Shown here one piece after another: positions 25,033 to 33,019 of a DNA stretch of 64,000 nt. Within the stretch, counting starts at the first letter, position 1; each line of letters begins with the position of its first letter. Made by a program: the position numbers and the translations under genes. The notes beneath the pieces were generated by a model. It ran no database searches. It was given only the letters and a program-made list of their open reading frames with translations, and had not been told where the DNA came from. The stretch comes from Candidatus Omnitrophota bacterium (GTDB lineage: Bacteria > Omnitrophota > Gorgyraeia > Gygaellales > Profunditerraquicolaceae): positions 64,166 to 128,165 of the forward strand of contig JAKLGJ010000004.1 of assembly GCA_022710715.1 (NCBI GenBank). Reading direction: 5' to 3'.

Positions 25033-26368
25033 TGTTGAAATGGCGTTCCGGGCATTGATTTCCGCCCTGCAGATCGCCAAGCTCTACTCTACCAGCCACG
25101 CCAAATTTCTCAAAGCTCTCGATGCGGCGTTTGCCGCATTCCAGGAAGCTTTTCGGGATAGCGACGAGATCGTCATCGGGATCGTCGGGGAAGAACTGGC
25201 CTATAAGAACGATATCCTTTTCGATCTAAGCAGGATCCTCAAGCCCATGATCGTCTATCTCAAAAGCCGGGGCGTGGAGCGCGTTTCTTTTTCCTGCCGC
25301 ATGCAGAAGGAAGAGCTCAAGAAGCTCGTCGATTATCTGATGCTGGCCAAAGAAGAGGCCAGGAAAGATCCTCACGAGTATTTGACCAAAGCCGGGGTGC
25401 GGGCTATCTCCGTGGGCAAGCTCAAAGTCGCTTCGGACGGGGACGCTGCCCTGGCCAAAGCGCAGCAGGCAATCGATTTTCTCAATCTTTATAACGGGAC
25501 TCTGGACAATGTTTCCAGCTCCATCGATAAGATGCTGGACAATGAGGATATCGATTCGTTGAACCTGCGTTTCGGCGTTTCGCAGGTGATGGAAAGTTTA
25601 GCCGTGCGCTCGCAGGAATTCCTGAAACTGACCACGATTAAACGGTATGACATGACCACCTTTACGCATATCCTCAACGTTTCCATCCTGGCCATGTACG
25701 TTTCCGCGCAGCTGGGTTTCAGCAAGGAGGACGTTCTGGATATCGGGACAGCTGCGCTGTTTCACGATATCGGCAAGATCGCCATTTCCCGCAAGCTCAT
25801 TCGCAAGACCGGCAAGCTCACCGACGATGAATTTGCCATTATAAAAAGCCATACCGTCTTTGGAGCGGAGATCCTTCTGCGGTATGTCTCCAGTCTGGGG
25901 CCGTTGCCGCTGGTGGTGTGTTTCGAACATCATCTCAAGTTCGATTTGAGCGGCTATCCCCGGATGCCGGCAACGCACAAACCGCATATCGCGTCTTTGA
26001 TCGTGGCCATCTGCGATGTCTATGACGCTTTATCGGCGCGCAGGAGCTACAAAGCCAGCTTTGCGCCTTTAAAGATCCATGAAATCATGATGCAGGAGAA
26101 AAACAAGGGGTTCGAACCGGGGTTACTGGATAATTTCTTCAGGATCATGGGGGTCTGGCCGATCGGGACGGTGGTGGCGCTGACCGATCGGCGCATCGCC
26201 GTGGTGCGCGACGAGAATCCCGATGATATATTTGCGCCTAAGGTTGAAGTGATCGCGCCTGAACCGGCGCATGAGATGATCGATTTGAAAGAAGCCCGGC
26301 CGCCGCTGCGCATTGACCGTTTCCTCGATCCTTCCGAAGAAGGCAAGCCATACCTTTCTTTACTCTGA
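25022..26368 (+). CDS. HD-GYP domain c-di-GMP phosphodiesterase
   Basis: This 448-residue protein likely degrades cyclic di-GMP. Residues 1-110 form a sensor-like domain related to that of the gene upstream. The HD-GYP domain follows: HDIGK (HD at 248-249), EHH (302-304) and GYP (311-313) are all intact. A short C-terminal domain (WPIGTVVALTDRRIAVV) is often attached to this family. Its ribosome site GGAGG lies within the end of the upstream gene, which it overlaps by 11 bases. Together with the GGDEF protein at 17.0-18.0 kb it indicates active c-di-GMP turnover. Confidence 0.92.
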   Translation: MLANVEMAFRALISALQIAKLYSTSHAKFLKALDAAFAAFQEAFRDSDEIVIGIVGEELAYKNDILFDLSRILKPMIVYLKSRGVERVSFSCRMQKEELKKLVDYLMLAKEEARKDPHEYLTKAGVRAISVGKLKVASDGDAALAKAQQAIDFLNLYNGTLDNVSSSIDKMLDNEDIDSLNLRFGVSQVMESLAVRSQEFLKLTTIKRYDMTTFTHILNVSILAMYVSAQLGFSKEDVLDIGTAALFHDIGKIAISRKLIRKTGKLTDDEFAIIKSHTVFGAEILLRYVSSLGPLPLVVCFEHHLKFDLSGYPRMPATHKPHIASLIVAICDVYDALSARRSYKASFAPLKIHEIMMQEKNKGFEPGLLDNFFRIMGVWPIGTVVALTDRRIAVVRDENPDDIFAPKVEVIAPEPAHEMIDLKEARPPLRIDRFLDPSEEGKPYLSLL

Positions 26369-26381
26369 CACCAAAAATTTT

Positions 26382-27536
26382 TTAGAGCGAACGCAGACAG
26401 GCGATTACCGCCTCCGCCGCCCGTTGAGAGGCTCCGTGAGCGCCCAGCAGTTTTCTGACTGTCTCCAGTTCCAGTTTGCAGCGCCGGAGTTCCGCGGGAT
26501 CATTAAGTACCCTGGAGAGGTAATCGGCTATCAGCGGCGCGCGCGCGGAAAACTGGACGAATTCTTCGACGATCTTCTCGCCCCGGACAACATTTACCAG
26601 GGCGATGTAGGGGATGCGGATCATGAGGCGTACGAAGAACCAGGTGAGCAGATTGACTTTATACAACACCGCCAGGGGGGTGCCGATCAGTGCGGTTTCC
26701 AGCGTGGCCGTGCCGGAGCAGACCAGGGCAAACGCGCTGGCCCTTATCGCTGCGCAGTCCATTCCGTCGACGATGTCTACCGGTGCGGCTGCGCCGTTGA
26801 TCTGTTCCTCAAAAAGACGGCGCGGCACGGTAGCAGCCGCCATCACCCGGAATCTGAAACGACCGGGATAGCGCTTATTGAGCAAAGCGGCGCTTTCGAG
26901 CATTACCGGCAGCAATGCTTTCACTTCTTTCAGGCGGGAGCCGGGAAGCAAAGCGATGGTCTGCGGTCCGGTTTCAGAAGTTATGCTGCCGGTCGAAGGG
27001 ATTGGCAGACTGCTTAACCGGCTGTCCACCTGCTCCAGCAGCGGATGGCCGACGAACGCTACCCGGACGCCGTGGCGTTCATAGAGTGTTTCCTCAAAGG
27101 GGAAGAATACGATCATGAGTTTGATCGTACGCTTGATGAGATCGATCCTGCCGGCGCCCCAGGCCCAGATCTGGGGACTGATGTAATAAATGACCGGAAT
27201 GCCCCGGCGGTGAAGTTCTTTGGCCAGGCGCAGGTTGAATCCGGGATAATCCACCAGTATCGCCGCGTCGGGTTTGCTGCGGTCCGCGTCTTCCAGCAGA
27301 GCGTGGAACAATGCGCGGAGTTGCTTGATATGTTTGAGCACTTCCAGGAATCCGATCACTGCCAGTTTGACGATATCCGCGCGCAGAAGCACGCCTTCCC
27401 GTTGCATCTGTTCGCCTCCCAGCCCGAAAAACCGCGTTTCGGGCATACGGGCGCGGATCTCCCGTACCAGCATCGCGGCGTGTTGGTCCCCGGAGGCTTC
27501 TCCGGCGACAATTAAAATATTTTTGGGTTTTTCCAT
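26382..27536 (-). CDS. lpxB: Lipid-A-disaccharide synthase
   Basis: This 384-residue GT19 glycosyltransferase joins UDP-2,3-diacylglucosamine and lipid X to give the lipid A disaccharide at the inner membrane. The family N-terminus (ILIVAGEASGDQHAA) and FFGLGGEQMQREG are clear, with DYPGFNLRLAKE and LLPGSRLKEV further on. The length is normal. It overlaps the upstream Gfo/Idh gene by 25 bases, so the two are one operon. It converges with the HD-GYP gene, with only 13 A/T-rich bases between them. Confidence 0.95.
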   Translation of the reverse strand: MEKPKNILIVAGEASGDQHAAMLVREIRARMPETRFFGLGGEQMQREGVLLRADIVKLAVIGFLEVLKHIKQLRALFHALLEDADRSKPDAAILVDYPGFNLRLAKELHRRGIPVIYYISPQIWAWGAGRIDLIKRTIKLMIVFFPFEETLYERHGVRVAFVGHPLLEQVDSRLSSLPIPSTGSITSETGPQTIALLPGSRLKEVKALLPVMLESAALLNKRYPGRFRFRVMAAATVPRRLFEEQINGAAAPVDIVDGMDCAAIRASAFALVCSGTATLETALIGTPLAVLYKVNLLTWFFVRLMIRIPYIALVNVVRGEKIVEEFVQFSARAPLIADYLSRVLNDPAELRRCKLELETVRKLLGAHGASQRAAEAVIACLRSL

Positions 27537-28441
27537 ATGAGTTTACGGATGGTCAGGGCGACGGCCAGCGCTTCCCGGGCTACTGCCCCGGTTACAACGG
27601 GAGGTTTTTTCTCCAGAACGCACTGTACAAAAGCGGCGAGTTCTCTTTTGAGCGGCTGCTCTTTTTCGATGGGCAGGCTTTCTTTCTGGATGCCGGCGGG
27701 TCCCCGGGAGTATACATAGGCCTGTTCGTTGCGGTAATCCAGAGAAATGTAGGCGTTCTTGAGGAAGATACGGATCTTGCGCATCACTTCATCCGAAATG
27801 CGGCTGGCGGTGAGATTGGCGACGCAGCCGCTGGCAAAGGTGATCCTGGCGTTGGCGATGTCTTCATAGGGAGTCAGCACATTGACTCCCACGGCTTCGA
27901 TTTTTTTGATCCTGGACTTGACCAGTCCCAGCACTATATCGATGTCGTGTATCATCAGGTCAAGCACGACTCCCACATCGAGCGATCGGTTGGGAAACGA
28001 GCTTAACCGGTGGCATTCGATGAAAAAAGGGTTTTTGAAGTACTGCTGGGCGGCGGCGAAAGCCGAATTGAAGCGTTCCACATGGCCGACCTGCAGGGTG
28101 CGTTTGGCGCTCCGCGCCAGCCGGATGAGCGTATCGGCTTCGCGCAGGGTGGCGGTAAAGGGTTTTTCCACCAGTACGTGCAGTCCGTGCTTGAGGCAAT
28201 CCCGGGTTACGGCAAAATGCAGTTGTGTCGGCACCACCACGCTGACCGCATCCACGGCGTCGAAAAACCGCCGGTAATCGGTAAAGGCGGGAACGCCCAG
28301 CTGTGAGGCGACATGGTGCGCGCGGGTCTGGTCTATATCGCAGACCCCTGCCAGCGAGCAGGCGGGGATCTCTTTGTAGAGTTTTGCGTGCAGGCTGCCG
28401 AGATATCCGGTGCCAATAACTCCGACTTTGAGGGTAGGCAT
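27512..28441 (-). CDS. Gfo/Idh/MocA family oxidoreductase, lipid A-associated
   Basis: This 309-residue NAD(P)-dependent sugar oxidoreductase has the Rossmann motif GVIGTGYLGSLHAKLY at the N-terminus and the family motif VLVEKPFTATLREA near residue 95. It overlaps lpxB by 25 bases. This position suggests oxidation of a lipid A sugar-nucleotide precursor, as GnnA does for UDP-GlcNAc in bacteria with amide-linked lipid A. No GnnB-type aminotransferase is beside it, so this remains a guess. The ATG has no ribosome site and the predicted -10 ends 6 bases before it. Confidence 0.9.
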   Translation of the reverse strand: MPTLKVGVIGTGYLGSLHAKLYKEIPACSLAGVCDIDQTRAHHVASQLGVPAFTDYRRFFDAVDAVSVVVPTQLHFAVTRDCLKHGLHVLVEKPFTATLREADTLIRLARSAKRTLQVGHVERFNSAFAAAQQYFKNPFFIECHRLSSFPNRSLDVGVVLDLMIHDIDIVLGLVKSRIKKIEAVGVNVLTPYEDIANARITFASGCVANLTASRISDEVMRKIRIFLKNAYISLDYRNEQAYVYSRGPAGIQKESLPIEKEQPLKRELAAFVQCVLEKKPPVVTGAVAREALAVALTIRKLIWKNPKIF

Positions 28442-28447
28442 GTTTTC

Positions 28448-28476
28448 ATACTACCAAATGCCTCGACAAAAGTCAA
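28448..28476 (-). promoter_or_regulatory. Predicted minus-strand promoter of the Gfo/Idh-lpxB operon (leaderless)
   Basis: On the minus strand TTGACT (28471-28476), a 17-base spacer and TAGTAT (28448-28453) preceded by TGG end 6 bases before the ATG at 28441. It overlaps the plus-strand promoter at 28463-28491. Confidence 0.5.
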
Positions 28477-28491
28477 TATCTATGGTAAGAT
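28463..28491 (+). promoter_or_regulatory. Predicted promoter of the msbA-like gene
   Basis: TCGACA (28463-28468), 17 bases and TAAGAT (28486-28491) preceded by TGG (extended -10). It faces and overlaps the minus-strand promoter of the Gfo/Idh-lpxB operon. Confidence 0.5.
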
Positions 28492-28544
28492 ACCCTATCT
28501 TCCTGCCGTACAGCATCCACACGAATACGAGGCTAGCGAAATCA

Positions 28545-30335
28545 GTGAAAGAGTATATCCGTTTACTTAAGTATGTCCGTCCTTATATGGGACTTTTTGC
28601 TTTTTCCGGGATCTGCATGCTGCTTTCCGCTCTTTTTGACGGGGTCTCGCTGGGCATGATCATGCCTCTGGCGGACATCGTGCTTACCGGAAAGCGCATT
28701 GTCCTGCCTTCCGGCTTGCCGTTCCAGCTCGACGGCATTATCACCAGGATCAATACCATCCATCCTTTGCGGTTGCTCAATATCATGGCTTTCGGGGTGA
28801 TCGCTTTGTACGTATTCAAGGGGATATTCGGCTTTCTGCAGAGCTATCTCATGACCGATATCTCCCAGAAAGTCGTGCGGGATATCCGCTCGCGCCTCTA
28901 CGCCAAGTTCCAGACCCTTTCGCTGGATTATTTTATCCGCACCCGCGGGGGCGAATTGATCTCGCGCATTACCAATGACGTGAGCATGATCTCCAACGCC
29001 ATTTCCTACGGGTTCAGCGATATCATTTACGAATCGCTGCAGGTAGTGGTTTTCGCTTCGATGATACTCTTTTTACACACTAAACTGGCTTTGATGACCC
29101 TGATCCTGCTGCCGTTGATCAGTTTTCCCATTGTGCGGGTCGGCCGGGCGCTTAAAAAATTCGCCCGGATGAGCCAGGAGAAGATGGCGGACATTAACTC
29201 GCTGCTTTATGAGACCATACTCGGGGTCAGGGTGGTCAAAGCGTTCAACATGGAGGAAACGGAACTCAAGAAATTCAACGAAGTCAACCAGGCGTATTAC
29301 CGGTTGGGGATGAAGTCGACCAAGCGCATGCTTATTTTGAGCCCGACCACCGAATTGATCGGGACGATCGCCGCGGTGCTGGTTTTGTTCTGGATAGGCA
29401 AAGAAGTCATTGCCGGTCAGGTGTCTTTCGGCGTGCTGGGTGTTTCTCTGGCGGCGCTGTTGTCCATGCTGCGGCCGTTCAAGAAGCTCTCCCAGGTCAA
29501 CGCCATCATGCAGCAGGCGATCGCGGCCAGCCACCGTATTCATGAAGTGCTGGATACCGTGCCCAGCGTGAGGGAGAAGAAAGAAGCGCTGGTGCTGCAC
29601 GGGCTCAACGAAGGCGTCACTTTCGAGGACATCTGGTTCGGGTACGGCCAGCATCAGGTACTCAAGAATATCAGCCTGCAGATTCAGCGGGGAGACATCC
29701 TGGCGATCGTCGGCCCCAGCGGTGCGGGCAAGACCACATTGCTTGATCTGGTCCCGCGTTTTTATGATCCGGACAAGGGCCGGATACTCATTGACGGGAC
29801 CGACATCCGCGACGTAACCCTGAAATCTCTGCGCGCCTGTATCGGCATCGTGACCCAGGAGACCATCCTGTTCAACGATACCATTCGCGCGAATATCTCT
29901 TACGGGATGCATAATGCTTCCCAGGAAGCGATCGAACGGGCAGCCAGGCAGGCGCATATCCATGACGTAATCCTGCACCAGCCTAAAGGGTACGATACGT
30001 TTATCGGGGACAGGGGGGTAAAGCTGTCCGGAGGGGAACGGCAGCGGCTGGCCATCGCCCGGGCGCTCTTAAAGAATGCGCCGATCCTGATTCTCGATGA
30101 AGCGACCTCACAGCTTGATACAGAGTCGGAACGTCTTGTGCAGCAGGCATTAAACGAATTGATGCAGGGGAGGACGGTTTTTGTGATCGCGCATCGGCTG
30201 TCCACCATCCGTAATGCCCACAGGATTGTCGTCCTTGCAGAAGGGGTGATCGTTGAGCAGGGGCGTCATGATGAGCTTCTTGCGCGCAACGGCCTGTATA
30301 CAAAATTATATCAGAACCAGCAGATTAAGAATTGA
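28545..30335 (+). CDS. MsbA-like lipid A/ABC exporter
   Basis: This 596-residue half-transporter has a six-helix exporter domain (about residues 1-320) and an ATPase domain. The Walker A (GPSGAGKTTLLDLVPRFYDP), ABC signature (LSGGERQRLAIARALL) and Walker B (ILILDEATSQLD) motifs are complete. Its place beside lpxB and the kds genes suggests lipid A flipping. The GTG at 28545 (VKEYIRLLKYVRPY) was chosen because it matches the MsbA N-terminus and lies downstream of the predicted promoter; the longer in-frame reading from 28410 overlaps the divergent gene. The start is less certain than the function. Confidence 0.87.
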   Translation: MKEYIRLLKYVRPYMGLFAFSGICMLLSALFDGVSLGMIMPLADIVLTGKRIVLPSGLPFQLDGIITRINTIHPLRLLNIMAFGVIALYVFKGIFGFLQSYLMTDISQKVVRDIRSRLYAKFQTLSLDYFIRTRGGELISRITNDVSMISNAISYGFSDIIYESLQVVVFASMILFLHTKLALMTLILLPLISFPIVRVGRALKKFARMSQEKMADINSLLYETILGVRVVKAFNMEETELKKFNEVNQAYYRLGMKSTKRMLILSPTTELIGTIAAVLVLFWIGKEVIAGQVSFGVLGVSLAALLSMLRPFKKLSQVNAIMQQAIAASHRIHEVLDTVPSVREKKEALVLHGLNEGVTFEDIWFGYGQHQVLKNISLQIQRGDILAIVGPSGAGKTTLLDLVPRFYDPDKGRILIDGTDIRDVTLKSLRACIGIVTQETILFNDTIRANISYGMHNASQEAIERAARQAHIHDVILHQPKGYDTFIGDRGVKLSGGERQRLAIARALLKNAPILILDEATSQLDTESERLVQQALNELMQGRTVFVIAHRLSTIRNAHRIVVLAEGVIVEQGRHDELLARNGLYTKLYQNQQIKN

Positions 30336-30379
30336 AACTGCCGGCTGCAGGCTTCACGTCCAGCGCGCCTCAAATCCAG

Positions 30380-30408
30380 TTGATTTACCCGTTGTTTTAT
30401 GATAAAGT
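30380..30408 (+). promoter_or_regulatory. Predicted promoter of the hldA-kds-lpt operon
   Basis: TTGATT (30380-30385), 17 bases and TAAAGT (30403-30408) with a preceding TGA (extended -10). The leader to the ATG at 30432 is under 20 nt and includes AAAGGA. Confidence 0.5.
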
Positions 30409-30431
30409 TATAGGGTTTTAAAAGGACGCCG

Positions 30432-31460
30432 ATGAAAACATTCACGCAGACAATCAACCGGTTTTCCCGGGCACGGGTCATGGTGATCGGGGATCTCATT
30501 CTCGACGAGTATATCTGGGGAGACGTGGAGCGCATTTCTCCGGAAGCCCCGGTGCCGGTGGTCTGGGCCAAGAAGCGCACGTTCGTGCCCGGCGGCGCCG
30601 CCAATGTTGCCAATAACCTGCGCAGCCTCGGCGCGGACGTTTCGCTGGTGGGCGTGGTGGGTAAAGACCATAACCGCGATGTGATGCTGGCGAAATTGCG
30701 CGAGAAGCGCATCGGCGCAAGCGGCATTATCGCGGAATCCGGCCGGCATACCACGCTCAAGAGCCGGATCATCGCCAGGCATCAGCAGATGGTTCGCGTA
30801 GACTGGGAACATACCGAGCCGCTCAAAGAGCAGACGATGGAAAAACTGATCGCGTTCATCTGCAAGCACATGCGGTATGTCGATGCGGTGATCATCGAGG
30901 ATTACGGCAAAGGGTTATTCACTCCGCCGCTGCTGGCCCGGGTCATCTCTCATGCCCGGCAGTTGAAAAAGATCGTTACCGTCGATCCCAAGGAAGACAA
31001 TTTCGAGTATTATTACGGCGTGACGGCAATCACTCCTAATCGCAAAGAAGCCGAGAACGCCATCCGGTATCTGAAAATGCAGGACAAGACCAACGGATTC
31101 AAGATTTACAAAGATAAATTACAGACGGAAGCGGATATCCGCAGAGCCGGCGAGGTTGTTCGCCGGCATCTGGGGTTGGAATCTCTCTTGATCACCCTGG
31201 GCGACCAGGGGATGTGGGTGTTCTCGCAGGATGATCAGGATTGTCATATCCCTACCGTGGCCCAGGATGTATTCGACGTTTCCGGCGCGGGCGATACCAC
31301 CATCGCGGTATATACCCTCGCCTTAGCCAGCGGCGCTTCGGCTTTGCAGGCGGCGCATCTGGCGAATTTCGCCGCGGGGATAGTGGTGGGTAAAGTGGGC
31401 ACCGCCACTACCGACAGAAAGGAGTTGCTGGCCAGATTGCGCAGCGCATCCGGCCGCTGA
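30432..31460 (+). CDS. hldA: D-glycero-beta-D-manno-heptose-7-phosphate kinase
   Basis: This 342-residue PfkB-family kinase phosphorylates heptose-7-phosphate at C1 for the LPS inner core. GDLILDEYIWG and GGAANVANNLRSLGADVSLVG are typical of the HldE kinase half (RfaE1), and the anion-hole motif DVSGAGDTTIAVYTLAL is near the C-terminus. The cytidylyl/adenylyltransferase half of bifunctional HldE is absent, so RfaE2/HldC must be separate. It starts a run of tightly spaced LPS genes; kdsB begins 4 bases after its stop. Confidence 0.9.
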   Translation: MKTFTQTINRFSRARVMVIGDLILDEYIWGDVERISPEAPVPVVWAKKRTFVPGGAANVANNLRSLGADVSLVGVVGKDHNRDVMLAKLREKRIGASGIIAESGRHTTLKSRIIARHQQMVRVDWEHTEPLKEQTMEKLIAFICKHMRYVDAVIIEDYGKGLFTPPLLARVISHARQLKKIVTVDPKEDNFEYYYGVTAITPNRKEAENAIRYLKMQDKTNGFKIYKDKLQTEADIRRAGEVVRRHLGLESLLITLGDQGMWVFSQDDQDCHIPTVAQDVFDVSGAGDTTIAVYTLALASGASALQAAHLANFAAGIVVGKVGTATTDRKELLARLRSASGR

Positions 31461-31464
31461 AAAT

Positions 31465-32205
31465 ATGGATGTTATCGGCGTCATTCCAGCACGCTATTCT
31501 TCGACCCGCTTTGAAGGCAAGGTCCTCGCCAATATCGCCGGCAAACCCATGATCCAGCACGTCTGGGAACGCGCCCGGCAGTCGCTCCTGCTTGACGACG
31601 TGATCATTGCCTGCGATGACGAGCGTGTCGCGGCAGTGGCCAGGGAATTCGGTGCCCGGGTGGTCATGACCGCCAAGGCGCATACCTGCGGCACCGATCG
31701 CATCGCGCAGGTAGTCAATCCCATGGACGTCAAAGTGGTGATCAATATCCAGGGGGACGAACCGTTGCTCCATCCGACTATGATCGACAGCGTCGCCCGG
31801 GTCCTGCTCGAAGATGCGCAGGTATCCATGGCTACGATCATTAAGCGTATCGATAACCCCGCGGTCCTTAATGATCCGCATGTGGTCAAGGTGGTCGTGG
31901 ATAAGAACAATTTCGCTCTTTATTTTTCGCGTTCGCCGATCCCTTTCCGGGCGCAGAATTCCGACGTGGCCAATCCGGTGTATTACAAGCATATCGGTTT
32001 ATACGGCTACACCAAGGATTTTCTGTTTACCTTCAAGAATCTGACAGTTTCCGCGCTGGAGAAAACCGAGAAGCTCGAACAACTGCGGGTGTTGGAGGAA
32101 GGGTATAAGATCAAGGCGATTGAGACCAAATACGATACTATCGGAGTGGACACGTCCGAGGATCTCGAAAAAGTGAAGGAATTCTTCAAGAAGGAAGGCC
32201 GCTGA
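31465..32205 (+). CDS. kdsB: CMP-Kdo synthetase (3-deoxy-manno-octulosonate cytidylyltransferase)
   Basis: This 246-residue enzyme activates Kdo with CTP for LPS assembly. The nucleotide-binding N-terminus IPARYSSTRFEGKVLANI and the INIQGDEPLLHP motif are characteristic. Length and order are normal. It lies 4 bases after hldA and 1 base before kdsA, so expression is coupled. Confidence 0.96.
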   Translation: MDVIGVIPARYSSTRFEGKVLANIAGKPMIQHVWERARQSLLLDDVIIACDDERVAAVAREFGARVVMTAKAHTCGTDRIAQVVNPMDVKVVINIQGDEPLLHPTMIDSVARVLLEDAQVSMATIIKRIDNPAVLNDPHVVKVVVDKNNFALYFSRSPIPFRAQNSDVANPVYYKHIGLYGYTKDFLFTFKNLTVSALEKTEKLEQLRVLEEGYKIKAIETKYDTIGVDTSEDLEKVKEFFKKEGR

Positions 32206-32206
32206 C

Positions 32207-33019
32207 ATGCAACAGGTCAAAGTTAAAAATGTTTTCTTCGGCGATAAGCATCCGCTGGCATTGATCGCCGGGCCCTGCGTTATCGAATCGGAATCCATGT
32301 GTCTGGAAATGGCCAGGCGCATCAAAGCCATTGCCGAAGAAGCGGGAGTGCCGTTGATCTTCAAATCCAGCTATGATAAAGCCAACCGTTTATCACTCTC
32401 TTCGTTCCGCGGCCCGGGTTTGAAAAAAGGATTGGATATACTGCATAAGGTTAAGCAGAAGCTGGATCTGCCGATCTTGAGCGACGTGCACAGCTGCGAG
32501 GAGATCGCCTCCGCCAAGAAGGTTCTGGACATCCTGCAGATTCCGGCGTTTCTCTGCCGCCAGACGGATCTGGTAGTGGAGGCGGCCAGAACCGGCAAGG
32601 CGGTGAATATTAAAAAGGGCCAGTTCCTGGCGCCCTGGGATATGCAGCCGATCATTCAAAAAGCCGAGTCTTCCGGCAATAAGTCGATTATTATCACCGA
32701 ACGGGGTTTCAGCCTGGGATATAATAACCTGGTTACGGATTTCCGCAGTCTGGCGATCATGCGCGGATTCGGCTATCCGGTAGTCTATGACGCTACGCAC
32801 AGCATACAGCTTCCCGGAGGCAAGGGCGGGTCTTCCGGCGGCCAGCGGGAATTCGTCGCCGGCCTTTCGCGCGCGGCAGTGGCTTTCGGCTGCGACGGGT
32901 TATTCCTGGAAGTGCACAATCGTCCGGATCAGGCGCTGTGCGATGGACCGAACCAGATAGATCTTACGCAACTGGAGCACCTGCTGTTGCAGGTCAAGCG
33001 GATAGAAGGTGTGGTATGA
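32207..33019 (+). CDS. kdsA: Kdo-8-phosphate synthase
   Basis: This 270-residue enzyme condenses phosphoenolpyruvate with arabinose-5-phosphate to give Kdo-8-phosphate. The LIAGPCVIESESM and FKSSYDKANR motifs and the LPGGKGGSSGGQREFV segment are typical. The family has metal-dependent and metal-independent types, which differ at a Cys/Asn near the start; GPCVIES carries Cys and suggests the metal-dependent type. The kdsD ATG overlaps its stop. Confidence 0.96.
   Translation: MQQVKVKNVFFGDKHPLALIAGPCVIESESMCLEMARRIKAIAEEAGVPLIFKSSYDKANRLSLSSFRGPGLKKGLDILHKVKQKLDLPILSDVHSCEEIASAKKVLDILQIPAFLCRQTDLVVEAARTGKAVNIKKGQFLAPWDMQPIIQKAESSGNKSIIITERGFSLGYNNLVTDFRSLAIMRGFGYPVVYDATHSIQLPGGKGGSSGGQREFVAGLSRAAVAFGCDGLFLEVHNRPDQALCDGPNQIDLTQLEHLLLQVKRIEGVV

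Noticed and set aside
26369-26381. A bidirectional terminator between the HD-GYP gene and lpxB
   Set aside because: The 13-base gap is A/T-rich (AAAAATTTTTT) but has no room for a stem, so it is not called.
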